A stretch of DNA of 44,780 nucleotides from CAZPZZ01 sp964591245 (GCA_964591245.1 CAZPZZ010000016.1:1-44780), one strand, 5' to 3'. Positions 15,862 to 25,131 are shown, counted from the stretch's first letter. Made by a program: numbers and translations. The notes: a model not told the origin generated them from the letters alone.

Positions 15862-18000
15862 ATGTCGAAACGTCCTACCGTAACAGTAATGCTTGCGTTG
15901 TGGCTCGTGACCGCAACGGGAAGTAATCTCACAGCGACTCAGCGAACAACCAACGCGGTAAATGCCGGCGCGCAGGCGAATGCCGGAGAGGCTGTCTATG
16001 CGCGTGCGTGCGCGGAATGCCATGGCCCGACGTTGCAGGGAGGAGCGCACGGACCAGAGCTGGCAGGGGTGGCGTTTCGATCGGCGTGGGATCACCGCCA
16101 GGTGAGAGAACTCTTCAACTATGTCCGTCGGGAGATGCCCCCGGGACGTGGAGGGGCACTCGGAGATGAGGCGTATTTGCGGCTGGTTGGGCTGATGCTG
16201 CTGGCGAACGGCCGTTCACCTGGTGCCGCTGCGGTTTCGTCGGAGGCCGTCTTCACGGTCGGGGCGGCGATCGAGGCAGAGGCGACTCTCCAATCGGTGG
16301 AGGTGACGACTCCCGAGGTCAATGATTCCGGCGATACGAGGCGTCGGACGACCCGGTTTGGTGGAGGAGAGCCAAGAGCGCGGCGTCCGGTTACGGACGC
16401 GCTACTTCGTGATCCCCCTGCTGCGGATTGGCCGAGTTGGCGCCGCACGTTGGATGGTCATGGCTACAGTCCGCTCGACCAAATAGATCGTGACACTGTG
16501 ACGGACCTGCGTCTGGCGTGGGTCGTTTCCATGGAGGAGGGAAACAATCAAGCCACGCCGCTGGTGCATGACGGCATGATGTTTCTCGCCCACCCGCAGA
16601 ACGTGGTGCAGGCACTAGATGCGGCGACGGGAGACGTGCTCTGGGAGTATCGGCATCCGGTTCCAGATGATGCCGCGGGGTTCGGGGCGACTCGAACGAT
16701 AGCGCTCTATGGTGACAAGGTGTTTCTGGCGACCTACGACGCCGCGTTGGTGGCGCTTGATGCCTCCACCGGAGACTTAGCGTGGGAAACGGTCAAGGCA
16801 GACTACACGAGCGGCTTCATGCACTTCGGGGGACCGGTCGTGGCCGATGGCGTTGTCGTGAGTGGCATCAACGGTTGCGGGCGCTACAAAGAGGAAACAT
16901 GTTTCATTACAGGGCACCATCCAGAGACCGGAATCGAACTGTGGCGTACGTCGACGATCGCGCTGCCTGGCGACCCGAATAGTGGCTCCTGGGGCGATGT
17001 GCCCCCCCATCTACGTGCTGGTGGGGATATGTGGATTCCGGGTAGTTACGACCCGGCGCTCAAACTTTTTTTCATCGGGACCGCGCAAGCGAAGCCGTGG
17101 GTGGCAGCGAGTCGTGGCATGTCTACGAGTCAGGATGCGCTCTATACGAATTCCACGCTCGCGCTGAATCCAGGCAGTGGCCAGGTCGAATGGTTTTTTC
17201 AGCATGTCCCAGGGGAGACGCTGGACATGGACATCGTCTACGAACGGGTCTTGGTGGATGTGGACGACGAGCAGTGGCTCTTCACTATCGGAAAAGACGG
17301 TATTTTGTGGAAGCTTGATCGGGCGACGGGGAGATTTCTGGACCTTCGTGAGACCGTGTTCCAGAATATCTTCGAGGAAATTGACCGCGAGAACGGTCGG
17401 GTTACTTATCGTGCAGACATCCGGGCGTCGGAGGTCGGTGATGCTGTCGAGGCCTGTCCCGGTCTTTATGGTGGTCATAATTGGCAAGCGACCTCCTACC
17501 ATCGCGAAACTGAAACTCTCGTCGTGCCACTACACCAGATGTGTATGATGCTGACCGGGCGACCGGTGGAGATGGTCGAAGGGGGGGGCGGCGAAGCTGG
17601 TATTTACGAAAGTCGCCCAATGCCTGGCACGGACGGAAACGTTGGCAAGCTGGCGGCTTTCGACGTCCGCACCATGGAAGAGCGCTGGAGTCGCGAACAG
17701 CGCGGTGTGTTCCTGACGAGTGCGCTGACCACGGCGGGCGGATTAGTATTTGTTGGTGACGTGGACCGCTACTTCCGAGCGTTTGATGTTCGCACCGGTC
17801 AGGTCCTCTGGGAAACTCGATTGGGTCACGCCGTACACGGGTATCCGATCACGTTCGCGGTGGCTGGTCGTCAGTATCTTGCGGTGCCGACCGGATTGGG
17901 AATCTTTCGCGGATTGACGGCCGCGTTGAATTCAGAGATTTACCAGGCGGGTAATGGCAATGCGCTCTACGTGTTTGCGTTGCCGGATTCGTCCCGATGA
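15862..18000 (+). CDS. Cytochrome c-PQQ propeller fusion (quinohaemoprotein)
   Basis: A 712-residue secreted protein. After a signal peptide (residues 1-26) comes a class I cytochrome c domain (about 38-120) with C50-A-E-C53-H54 and a likely axial ligand M92 in REMPPGRGG. A linker of about 60 residues leads to a PQQ-type propeller (from about 180) that has the signature DWPSWRRTLDGHGYSPLD. The loop that normally holds GGExGxRG is replaced by NGCGRYKEETCFI (Cys-7-Cys). PGETLDMD carries the presumed catalytic Asp. In classical quinohaemoprotein alcohol dehydrogenases the cytochrome is C-terminal; here it is N-terminal. It probably passes electrons from substrate to haem to the respiratory chain. 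The next quinoprotein starts 30 bases downstream, so the two form an operon. Confidence 0.88.
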   Translation: MSKRPTVTVMLALWLVTATGSNLTATQRTTNAVNAGAQANAGEAVYARACAECHGPTLQGGAHGPELAGVAFRSAWDHRQVRELFNYVRREMPPGRGGALGDEAYLRLVGLMLLANGRSPGAAAVSSEAVFTVGAAIEAEATLQSVEVTTPEVNDSGDTRRRTTRFGGGEPRARRPVTDALLRDPPAADWPSWRRTLDGHGYSPLDQIDRDTVTDLRLAWVVSMEEGNNQATPLVHDGMMFLAHPQNVVQALDAATGDVLWEYRHPVPDDAAGFGATRTIALYGDKVFLATYDAALVALDASTGDLAWETVKADYTSGFMHFGGPVVADGVVVSGINGCGRYKEETCFITGHHPETGIELWRTSTIALPGDPNSGSWGDVPPHLRAGGDMWIPGSYDPALKLFFIGTAQAKPWVAASRGMSTSQDALYTNSTLALNPGSGQVEWFFQHVPGETLDMDIVYERVLVDVDDEQWLFTIGKDGILWKLDRATGRFLDLRETVFQNIFEEIDRENGRVTYRADIRASEVGDAVEACPGLYGGHNWQATSYHRETETLVVPLHQMCMMLTGRPVEMVEGGGGEAGIYESRPMPGTDGNVGKLAAFDVRTMEERWSREQRGVFLTSALTTAGGLVFVGDVDRYFRAFDVRTGQVLWETRLGHAVHGYPITFAVAGRQYLAVPTGLGIFRGLTAALNSEIYQAGNGNALYVFALPDSSR

Positions 18001-18030
18001 CACTCCCCGTTATCTTTTGCAGGAGCCGAT

Positions 18031-19812
18031 ATGCACGTAACTCAATTCTCTTCGGCGTCTCGTTCATGCCTGATTCTTGCGCTGGCCGGGATGGTTCTGA
18101 TGCTTGGCGTCAACGGCGCCAGAGCCCAGGGGGCTGACACGTTCGTTCCAGTGACGGATGTCACGTTGCAGAATCCTGCACCGGAAGACTGGTTGATGTG
18201 GCGTCGCACTCTCGATGGGTGGGGATACAGCCCGCTCGACCAAATTTCTCGAGACAACGTCGGTGATTTGCGCATGGTGTGGACACGGGCGTTGAGCGAT
18301 GGGAGTCTGCAGCAGGGGACCCCGCTCGTGTACAAGGGCGTGATGTACATGCCGAATCCACGGGACGTGATTCAGGCGATTGACGCGGTTACTGGTGACC
18401 TGCTGTGGGAGTATCGACGTGATCGCCCCGATGATTTGGCCGATTACATGATCGGGAGCTTGATCGATACGAATCGCAATCTGGCGATCTACGATAATTT
18501 GATTATCGATACGAGTGCTGACGACTACGTGTTTGCTCTCGATGCCACGACCGGCGATCTGGTGTGGGAGACCCAGATTCTCGATTACACGATTCATCCG
18601 GCCAACCAAACCTCGGGACCGATTATCGCCAACGGAAAGGTTGTCTCTGGGCGTAGCTGTGCGCCTAAAGGTGGGCCGCACGCCTGTGTCATCGTGGCGC
18701 ACGACGCGAGAACAGGGGAGGAGTTGTGGCGTCGTCGGTTGATTCCCGGGCCGGGAGAGCCGGGAGATGAAACCTGGGGTGGGGTACCGTTCGAGGAACG
18801 CAGACATGTCGGTGCCTGGATGGTCCCGAGCTTCGATCCGGAGCTCAATCTGCTGTATATCGGCACATCGGTGACTTCCCCGGCTCCCAAGTTTCTGATC
18901 GGTGGGGTGGGGAACACGCATCTGTACCACAATTCAACATTGGCGCTGGACGCCGATAGCGGTGAGATTGTCTGGTACTACCAGCATCTCAACGACCATT
19001 GGGATCTTGATCATCCCTTCGAGCGCCTCCTGATTGATACGGTGGTCGCACCCGATCCTGAGACGGTGGCCTGGATCAATCCGCGATTGCAAGTTGGCGA
19101 GCAGCGCAAGGTTATGACCGGCATTCCGGGAAAGACCGGCATTGTGTACACGCTCGATCGGGAAACTGGCGAGTTTCTGTGGGCGACGCCCACTGTGGCG
19201 CAGAACGTCGTCAGCTCCATCGACGGTGCCACGGGTACCGTGTCTGAGAATGCGGAACTTGTCTTTCAGCGTGAGGGAGAAGAGGTCCTCGTGTGCCCGA
19301 CCTTCGTGACCGGAGGGAAGGACTGGGAGGCGGGAGCCTACAGTCCAGAGAGTGGCCTGATGTATTTTCCGCTCCGAAACGCATGTGCACGGATGTTGGC
19401 CACGACCGAGGGGGGGGTCACACTCTACGCGCTCGCGAAGCGTGACCAGATTGCGCCGGGCACCGACCAGGTCGGGACGGTGCAGGCGATCTCCGTCGAA
19501 ACGGGTGAGATCGCCTGGGTCTATGAGCAGCGCGCCGGGACGACGTCGCTCGTGGCTACGGGCGGCGGACTGGTGTTTGGTGGCGACGGGAATGGCCGGT
19601 TTCGGGCCTTCGATCAGGAAGACGGCGATGTACTGTGGGAGATCAACCTGGGCTCCTCCGTGACCGGGTTCCCCATCACGTACGCTGTTGATGGGACGCA
19701 ATATATCGTGGCCAGCACCGGAAATTCGTTGAGTTCGCGAGATAACATGCGCCTGACGCCAGAGCTGCAGCCGAGCCACGGGAACAACATTTTTGTGTTC
19801 GCATTACCGTAA
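18031..19812 (+). CDS. Secreted PQQ-type beta-propeller protein
   Basis: A 593-residue relative of the propeller part of the upstream gene, with signal peptide (hydrophobic LILALAGMVLMLGVNGARA, cut before QG) and the signature DWLMWRRTLDGWGYSPLD. The Cys-loop-Cys motif is RSCAPKGGPHACVI. NDHWDLDHPFERLLID holds the presumed catalytic Asp and is followed by an insertion also seen in the protein encoded at 7303. Blades are marked by ALDxxTGxxxW repeats. AGGAG precedes the ATG at 18031, and only 30 bases separate it from the cytochrome c-PQQ gene, so cotranscription is likely. It has no haem domain; the cytochrome of its neighbour could accept its electrons (inference). Confidence 0.87.
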   Translation: MHVTQFSSASRSCLILALAGMVLMLGVNGARAQGADTFVPVTDVTLQNPAPEDWLMWRRTLDGWGYSPLDQISRDNVGDLRMVWTRALSDGSLQQGTPLVYKGVMYMPNPRDVIQAIDAVTGDLLWEYRRDRPDDLADYMIGSLIDTNRNLAIYDNLIIDTSADDYVFALDATTGDLVWETQILDYTIHPANQTSGPIIANGKVVSGRSCAPKGGPHACVIVAHDARTGEELWRRRLIPGPGEPGDETWGGVPFEERRHVGAWMVPSFDPELNLLYIGTSVTSPAPKFLIGGVGNTHLYHNSTLALDADSGEIVWYYQHLNDHWDLDHPFERLLIDTVVAPDPETVAWINPRLQVGEQRKVMTGIPGKTGIVYTLDRETGEFLWATPTVAQNVVSSIDGATGTVSENAELVFQREGEEVLVCPTFVTGGKDWEAGAYSPESGLMYFPLRNACARMLATTEGGVTLYALAKRDQIAPGTDQVGTVQAISVETGEIAWVYEQRAGTTSLVATGGGLVFGGDGNGRFRAFDQEDGDVLWEINLGSSVTGFPITYAVDGTQYIVASTGNSLSSRDNMRLTPELQPSHGNNIFVFALP

Positions 19813-19829
19813 GCCGCGCGCGCGGTAAT
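19803..19829 (+). terminator. Hairpin over the stop codon
   Basis: ATTACCG (19803-19809) pairs with CGGTAAT (19823-19829); the TAA stop (19810-19812) lies in the loop. It may help the larger hairpin at 19848 to end transcription. Confidence 0.3.
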
Positions 19830-19847
19830 GAGGGAAGGGTTGGCGGT

Positions 19848-19884
19848 ACGGCGATGGGCGCGGTCGGTCTGCGGCCATCGCCGT
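19848..19884. terminator. 10-bp hairpin between convergent genes
   Basis: ACGGCGATGG (19848-19857) pairs perfectly with CCATCGCCGT (19875-19884) around a 17-base loop. It lies between a + strand and a - strand gene end and would form on either transcript, so it could serve both as terminator. No T-run on either side. Confidence 0.5.
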
Positions 19885-19919
19885 GGCAAGTGTCTCAACA
19901 GGTGGTGCGAGTGGGCCGG

Positions 19920-21392
19920 CTAGTTTTTCCCGCCACGTGATGCGCCGAGACGACGAATCTTTATGTTGCGGAATGCGACGGGGTCACCATGATCCTGTAT
20001 GGCAAGATGTCCACTGGACGCGAGGCTGTATTGTGGCAGTTCAGCGAACTTGCTCGCCCGCACGCGCTCTGACCAGTCAAGGCTCCCGATCTGGTACTCG
20101 AGCAATTTGACCCCATTCATCCAGTGTTCGACGTGCTGTCCTTGCACGACAAGTCCGGCCGTGTTCCAGGTTCCGACTGGTCGCGTCACGTCGCGAACGG
20201 GTGCATGGACGGCATAGTTGCTTCCGGCAGAGGTCATAGGGACCTGGCCGTCCCGATGTCCCGCGTTGTGCAGGATCTGGAATTCTGGGCCAGTGTGCCA
20301 GGGTGGGCCATCGCCCTCAACGACGCGAAACATCACGCCGCTGTTGCCGCCGGTCTGCACCCGCCAGTCGAACCGAAGCTCGAAGTCGTCAAAGGTGTCA
20401 ATCGTGATCAGATCACCAGCGCGGTCCACTCGGGCCAATGTACCGTCGACCGCGGCCCAGCCGTTAGGACGGTCGCTCTGCTTGTAGCCGCGCCAGGCCG
20501 ATAGATTGTCACCGTCGAAGAGCAGTTCCCAGCCATTGGCGATTTCCGTCTCGGTGAGCGTGTTGGGCGCGCCATTCGCCGGTGCTGCCTCAGTCGGCCT
20601 CATGGTCCAGGCGATTCCTTCGAGCAGGTGGCGTTGGAACCGCTCATCGTCCCACACCTCTGGGCGATGCCCAAGAGCGGTGTAGAACACCCGCCCGTCT
20701 CCTTCGGGACGAGTCCAGGCTAGCGCAAAATCGTTGTCGTCGCGATTGATGCCACGGGTCGTCATATCAACGGAGGTGACATCCAGACTCATCAATACGT
20801 CGACGTTTGCACGAGACCAGTCCCTGAACTGGTAGATCTCATCGTTGATTTCAAATGACGCGCCGAGATGGGCTGTGGAGGGGTGCGCTTGGTTTTCGAT
20901 CTGGACGGTTACCGTTTGCCGCCACGGGTGGCCGTCGAAGTAGCCGCCGATGAGATCCAAGTATTCGGGCCACTCGTAGAACGTGTCGGTTGCGCTATGA
21001 ACGCCGACGAAACCACCTCCCCGCCGGACGTAGGCCAGTAGCGCGGCTTTCTGTGCGTCGCTCAAGGGGAGTTCGCCGGTCGTGTAGAAGATGACGGCGT
21101 CATAGCGGTGAAGCACCTCGGCGGTCAAGGTTGACGCGTCGTGCGAGATCGTGAGGTCGAATCGTCCAGATTCTGATGCGAGGCGGGCGAGAACCGTTTC
21201 GGAGTGAGAGAGTACGTCATGTTCGAAGGCAGCCGACTGGGTCACATAGAGCACCTGGGCTGTCGCCGCCGAACTGGGGCCGGGCGCGAGCATCCACAGG
21301 AGTCCGGTTGCGACGATGAGCTCTCTCAGGCATCGGAAACCTCGATGCCGCAAAACCGACGGATCACGAAGCACAAGGCTACAGGTTGTCAT
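19920..21392 (-). CDS. ThuA-DUF1080 fusion, probable 3-keto-sugar enzyme
   Basis: A 490-residue secreted fusion. A long N-region and a hydrophobic stretch (about 25-44, cut after SAATA) precede a ThuA domain (about 45-270), a class I glutamine-amidotransferase-like fold with GGGFVGVHSATDTFYEW and ALGHRPEVW. The C-terminal DUF1080 domain (about 280-485) shows WELLFDGDNLSAWRGY, GGNSGVMFRV, GPEFQILHNAGH and LAIQDHGDPVAFRNIKIRRL; this family (PF06439) is known as 3-keto-disaccharide/3-keto-glycoside hydrolase. The ATG is preceded by GGGAG. ThuA proteins belong to trehalose-type keto-sugar routes, so both halves may act on the same oxidised sugars. Domain calls are firm; the substrate is inferred. 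Confidence 0.88.
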   Translation of the reverse strand: MTTCSLVLRDPSVLRHRGFRCLRELIVATGLLWMLAPGPSSAATAQVLYVTQSAAFEHDVLSHSETVLARLASESGRFDLTISHDASTLTAEVLHRYDAVIFYTTGELPLSDAQKAALLAYVRRGGGFVGVHSATDTFYEWPEYLDLIGGYFDGHPWRQTVTVQIENQAHPSTAHLGASFEINDEIYQFRDWSRANVDVLMSLDVTSVDMTTRGINRDDNDFALAWTRPEGDGRVFYTALGHRPEVWDDERFQRHLLEGIAWTMRPTEAAPANGAPNTLTETEIANGWELLFDGDNLSAWRGYKQSDRPNGWAAVDGTLARVDRAGDLITIDTFDDFELRFDWRVQTGGNSGVMFRVVEGDGPPWHTGPEFQILHNAGHRDGQVPMTSAGSNYAVHAPVRDVTRPVGTWNTAGLVVQGQHVEHWMNGVKLLEYQIGSLDWSERVRASKFAELPQYSLASSGHLAIQDHGDPVAFRNIKIRRLGASRGGKN

Positions 21393-21750
21393 AGGTCACT
21401 CCCTCAGTTCCGGCCATTGTACTCGTGGCCAGAGCGGTAATGCCGGTGGTGAGCGCCGAGTCGGCGAATGTGCCTGGTTCGGAGGTGCGCGTTAGGAATC
21501 TGTCGTCGGTGGTGCCAGCACTACTGGCGTGGCATCATTTCTCCTCACGGTATGGTCGTGTTCCTGCCGCTGTCCGTTCGTTACGGTGGCGTGGTCGGTG
21601 GGACGACAGGCCGCCGCGCTTCGACCGTTGGCGAACCCAGTGCGTTCGCGTGTTGAGCCTAAAGGAGTACGGCAAGGTGTTCACCGAAGAGCGAGACCGC
21701 GTGAGGCGCTGTTCACGAGAGGTTTCTTGGGAACAACGGAGTGCGATCTG
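21393..21750. other. 358-base divergent gap
   Basis: Between the ThuA-DUF1080 gene (-) and the kinase-nucleotidyltransferase gene (+). It holds the likely - strand promoter near 21416 and a possible 24-codon reading frame (GTG 21677 to TGA 21751) with AAAGGAG 9 bases ahead. The frame of the large gene stays open up to 21529, but the peptide lacks family-like sequence. Nothing else was recognised. Confidence 0.5.
21416..21421 (-). promoter_or_regulatory. Possible -10 box TACAAT
   Basis: On the reverse strand TACAAT lies 23 bases before the ATG of the ThuA-DUF1080 gene, leaving room for the GGGAG ribosome site. No clear -35 box. Confidence 0.3.
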
Positions 21751-24700
21751 ATGGCGGAGCCGTCCCGATTGGTCGAGATCATTACGTCTTCCGACGCCGG
21801 GACGCGGAATACATCGCTGCATCGGGTCTGCACTGGCGCTTCGAGTGTCACTTTACTTGCCGAGTGCGAGGCTCTTGACCAGTTTCGACGACGCTGCGAC
21901 AACTTGTACCAGCGGGTGCGCGCACTGTTTTTTCTCTACGCGATCCACCGGTTCCACCTGCCTCAGTGCCCTGAAATCTTGACCCGAGGGCATGTGTCAG
22001 TCGAAGGGACATCGTATCTTCTGAACCGATGCTTCGCAGACGCGATTGACGTGTTTCTCGCGCAGCAGCGAACGGTGGGGCAAGCAAGTCTTGCTGTCTC
22101 CAGTTCGTTGGCCACGGCGTATCGTCACCTCGGTTTCCAGACGCTGGCCGACCAGGTACGGCGCAGTGTTCGATCGGTCAATGGGAATCAGTGGATGTTT
22201 CGTTGTACTGATGCGGCAGACCACCCGCTTCGATTACGTCGAGACCTGCTCCCGCAGGGTGCGGTGGCACCCGTGCTTTGTGAGCGGACTCCTGTGCGAA
22301 TGGACCTCTCGCATAGCGCCTGGAGTGACATTTTTTTCCTTGGGATGGATTACCCGGAGGGGGCCCGGGTTCTGAACGTGTCTGTTGACCTGGGGGTACG
22401 TGGTCGTGATGAGAAACCCGCTCCGCCCATTGAAGTCGCGATCCGGGTGATTGACCGTCCGTGTCTGCGTCTGGTCAGTGTTGATCTCGGCGCATGTGCG
22501 GAACTCTATGAGGTGGCGGAGGTCTTCGATTTTGCGCGGGATTATCTTGGCCTGCTCAAGGCGGCGGTGGTCGCGGCGGGAATCGTCCCGCCTGGCTTGG
22601 AGGGGTCTGGCCAACGGTTATCAGAGTTATTACGTCGAATTGTTGGGCCTGGATTCGGGCTTGAACTCGTGAGTTACGTTCGTGATATTCCCAAGGGCTC
22701 GCGGCTCGCGGTATCGACCAACCTCCTGGCAAGTCTCATCGCTGTTTCTATGCGGGCGACGGGCCAGACGCAGGCACTCTCTGGACCCTTGTCGGAATCG
22801 GAACGGCGCCTGGTCGCCGCCCGAGCGATCCTGGGGGAATGGCTCGGCGGCTCGGGTGGTGGCTGGCAGGATTCGGGGGGCGTGTGGCCGGGCATCAAGC
22901 TCATCCAGGGCGTCCCCGCGTCGGCCGGTGACCCGGAGGCTGGCATCAGCCGAGGGCGGCTTCTGCCTTCACATACGCTTCTGGGTGATGAAGCGGCACC
23001 GCCAGCCCTTCGAGAGGGCCTCGAGCGGAGTCTCGTACTTGTCCACGGCGGTATGGCCCAGAATGTCGGTCCGATCCTGGAGATGGTCACGGAAAAATAT
23101 TTACTGCGCGCAGACCCGGAATGGCAGGCACGCCGACGGGCCGGCCAGATTTTCGAGGACATGCTCGCCGCGTTTCGCCAGGCCGACGTACGACGTGTGG
23201 CCGAACTCACGATGGCCAACTTTACTGGGCCTCTCCAGGAGATCATTCCCTGGGCTACAAATCACTATACGGAAACCCTCATCGAGCAGGTTCGCCGGCA
23301 ATTTGGAGACACGTTCTGGGGGTTCTGGATGCTTGGTGGAATGTCCGGAGGTGGGATGGGCTTCGTCTTCGATCCGGCGGCACGGTCCGAGGCCAGCGAC
23401 CGACTGACCGGGATCATGCGCGATACTCGCCGCGCCCTCGAGACTGGCTTGCCGTTCGCGATGGAACCGGTGGTGTATGACTTTGCAATCAACGACCGGG
23501 GTACCGTTGCTGAATGTCTTCGCGGAGAGGCGGCGTGGCTGCCGGCCCCGTATTACCGGCACGCCGTGCCAGATCTCCTGCGGAAGGATCCACGTACTCT
23601 GAGTCGGTTCCAGCGCCACGAATTAGCACGTTTTGGCCGACTGAGCCGTGAGGAGGGACCGTGGCGCGCGACCGCCCAGCAAGTACTTGACGCGATGTTT
23701 CCGTCTGTCGATGACGAGGGTGCGGCGACGCGTGGGCTGCGTGACCTGCTTGACAGGCACGGTTTCGATCCGGTCCAGCACGAGCAGGTCAGAAGCGATT
23801 TGGCACAGGGCCATATTGGGCTTGCGCATAATCGGCTACCACTGAGTACGGTGGTCGATGATGCGGGAGACCAGGATTTTGTCACGCACGCATCACTGAC
23901 CGCGTATGAATCAGCCGGTCAAGAAGCGCTGCGGTCCGGTCGGTTGGCAGTGGTTACCTTGGCGGCCGGTGCTGGCAGTCGTTGGACCCAGGGGGCCGGT
24001 GTGGTCAAGGGACTTCATCCCTTCTGTCGTTTTTCGGGCCGGCATCGTACCTTTCTCGAAATTCATTTGGCCAAGAGTCGACGCACGGGGCGGCGTTGTG
24101 GGACGGCGTTGACGCACATCTTCACCACAGGTTATCTCACGCACGGACCGATCGACGCCTGGCTGCGTTCGCAGGCAGTGCAAACGGGGCCGCAGGTCTG
24201 CCTTTCTCCGGGGCGGGCCGTTGGACTGCGGATGGTCCCGACAGCGCGCGACCTGCGTTATGCATGGGAGGAGACGGCACAGCAGGCACTCGACGAGCAG
24301 GCACAGAAGGTTCGAGAAAGTCTGCAGGCGGCGCTGATTGGTTGGGCGCAGGAGCAGGGCGAGGCAACCGATTACACCGACAACGATCCCCTGCAGTGTC
24401 TGCATCCCGTGGGGCACTGGTACGAGATACCGAACCTACTCAGGAACGGGGTCCTTGCCGACCTGCTGGATCGAGAGCCTCACGTCGACACGCTCCTTGT
24501 GCACAATATCGACACGCTTGGCGTCGGTGTTGATATGGCACTGCTGGGATGGTTTCTGGCGAGTGGCCACTCAATGGCCTTTGAGGTTGTCCCGCGTCAG
24601 AGCGATGATGTGGGTGGCGGCTTGGCTCGCGTTGGGGGACATTTACGCTTGGTCGAGGGGATGGCCTTGCCGCGCGAGAGTGATGAGTTTCGTCTGTCCT

Positions 24701-25083
24701 GCTACAACTCCATGACCACGTGGCTCCGTGTCGGGCGATTACTGGATCTGTTTGGGCTGTCCAGGGAGGATCTTCGCAATGAGCCACGTGTCACGGAGGC
24801 CATCCGAGCTCTCGGGGCGAAGATGCCGACCTATGTCACCCTGAAGGACGTTAAGAAACGTTGGGGGCATGGACATGAAGATGTGTTTCCGGTCGCGCAG
24901 TTCGAGAAGTTATGGGGAGATATGACAACGCTTCCCGAGAACAATTGTGGTTTCGTCCTTGTGTCTCGTGCACGTGGTCAACAGTTGAAGGACCCTGCAC
25001 AACTCGACGGATGGGTACGGGACGGTTCGGCTGATTACCTCGAAGCGCTATGCGACTGGGGGGAGGCTGGCGCCGACGAGTAG
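21751..25083 (+). CDS. Fucokinase-like GHMP kinase fused to UDPGP-type nucleotidyltransferase
   Basis: A 1110-residue cytoplasmic protein with two catalytic parts. Residues about 180-560 resemble the fucokinase branch of GHMP kinases: PVRMDLSHSAWSD (191-203) as the substrate motif, IPKGSRLAVSTNLLASL (313-329) as the ATP loop, GSGGGWQDSGGVWPGIK (367-383) and GGMSGGGMGFVF (529-540) as the third motif. Residues about 720-1110 resemble UDP-sugar pyrophosphorylases: VVTLAAGAGSRW (734-745), K753 and LLVHNIDTLG. Residues 1-175 are an all-helical part of unknown role. The ATG at 21751 has CGGAG 8 bases upstream. Together it could phosphorylate a sugar at C1 and activate it to a nucleotide sugar. Bacteroides Fkp and plant FKGP have the opposite order (pyrophosphorylase first). 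Databases may label it only as uridylyltransferase. Sugar and nucleotide are unknown. Confidence 0.82.
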   Translation: MAEPSRLVEIITSSDAGTRNTSLHRVCTGASSVTLLAECEALDQFRRRCDNLYQRVRALFFLYAIHRFHLPQCPEILTRGHVSVEGTSYLLNRCFADAIDVFLAQQRTVGQASLAVSSSLATAYRHLGFQTLADQVRRSVRSVNGNQWMFRCTDAADHPLRLRRDLLPQGAVAPVLCERTPVRMDLSHSAWSDIFFLGMDYPEGARVLNVSVDLGVRGRDEKPAPPIEVAIRVIDRPCLRLVSVDLGACAELYEVAEVFDFARDYLGLLKAAVVAAGIVPPGLEGSGQRLSELLRRIVGPGFGLELVSYVRDIPKGSRLAVSTNLLASLIAVSMRATGQTQALSGPLSESERRLVAARAILGEWLGGSGGGWQDSGGVWPGIKLIQGVPASAGDPEAGISRGRLLPSHTLLGDEAAPPALREGLERSLVLVHGGMAQNVGPILEMVTEKYLLRADPEWQARRRAGQIFEDMLAAFRQADVRRVAELTMANFTGPLQEIIPWATNHYTETLIEQVRRQFGDTFWGFWMLGGMSGGGMGFVFDPAARSEASDRLTGIMRDTRRALETGLPFAMEPVVYDFAINDRGTVAECLRGEAAWLPAPYYRHAVPDLLRKDPRTLSRFQRHELARFGRLSREEGPWRATAQQVLDAMFPSVDDEGAATRGLRDLLDRHGFDPVQHEQVRSDLAQGHIGLAHNRLPLSTVVDDAGDQDFVTHASLTAYESAGQEALRSGRLAVVTLAAGAGSRWTQGAGVVKGLHPFCRFSGRHRTFLEIHLAKSRRTGRRCGTALTHIFTTGYLTHGPIDAWLRSQAVQTGPQVCLSPGRAVGLRMVPTARDLRYAWEETAQQALDEQAQKVRESLQAALIGWAQEQGEATDYTDNDPLQCLHPVGHWYEIPNLLRNGVLADLLDREPHVDTLLVHNIDTLGVGVDMALLGWFLASGHSMAFEVVPRQSDDVGGGLARVGGHLRLVEGMALPRESDEFRLSCYNSMTTWLRVGRLLDLFGLSREDLRNEPRVTEAIRALGAKMPTYVTLKDVKKRWGHGHEDVFPVAQFEKLWGDMTTLPENNCGFVLVSRARGQQLKDPAQLDGWVRDGSADYLEALCDWGEAGADE

Positions 25084-25107
25084 AGTCCCGTGTTGGCCGT
25101 CATTCGT

Positions 25108-25131
25108 CAGAGCTCGCGGCGACGAGTTCTG
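25108..25131. terminator. Hairpin between convergent genes
   Basis: CAGAGCTCG (25108-25116) pairs with CGAGTTCTG (25123-25131), nine pairs with one G-U, around a 6-base loop. It sits in the 69-base gap between two convergent stop codons and could end both transcripts. No T-run. Confidence 0.45.

Noticed and set aside
18064..18930. Open frame of 288 codons on the - strand
   Set aside because: It is antisense to the quinoprotein at 18031-19812; the peptide is Arg/His-rich without family resemblance.
21529..21750. N-terminal extension of the kinase-nucleotidyltransferase
   Set aside because: The in-frame stretch is Arg-rich and atypical, and the ATG at 21751 has a ribosome site; the extension was left out.
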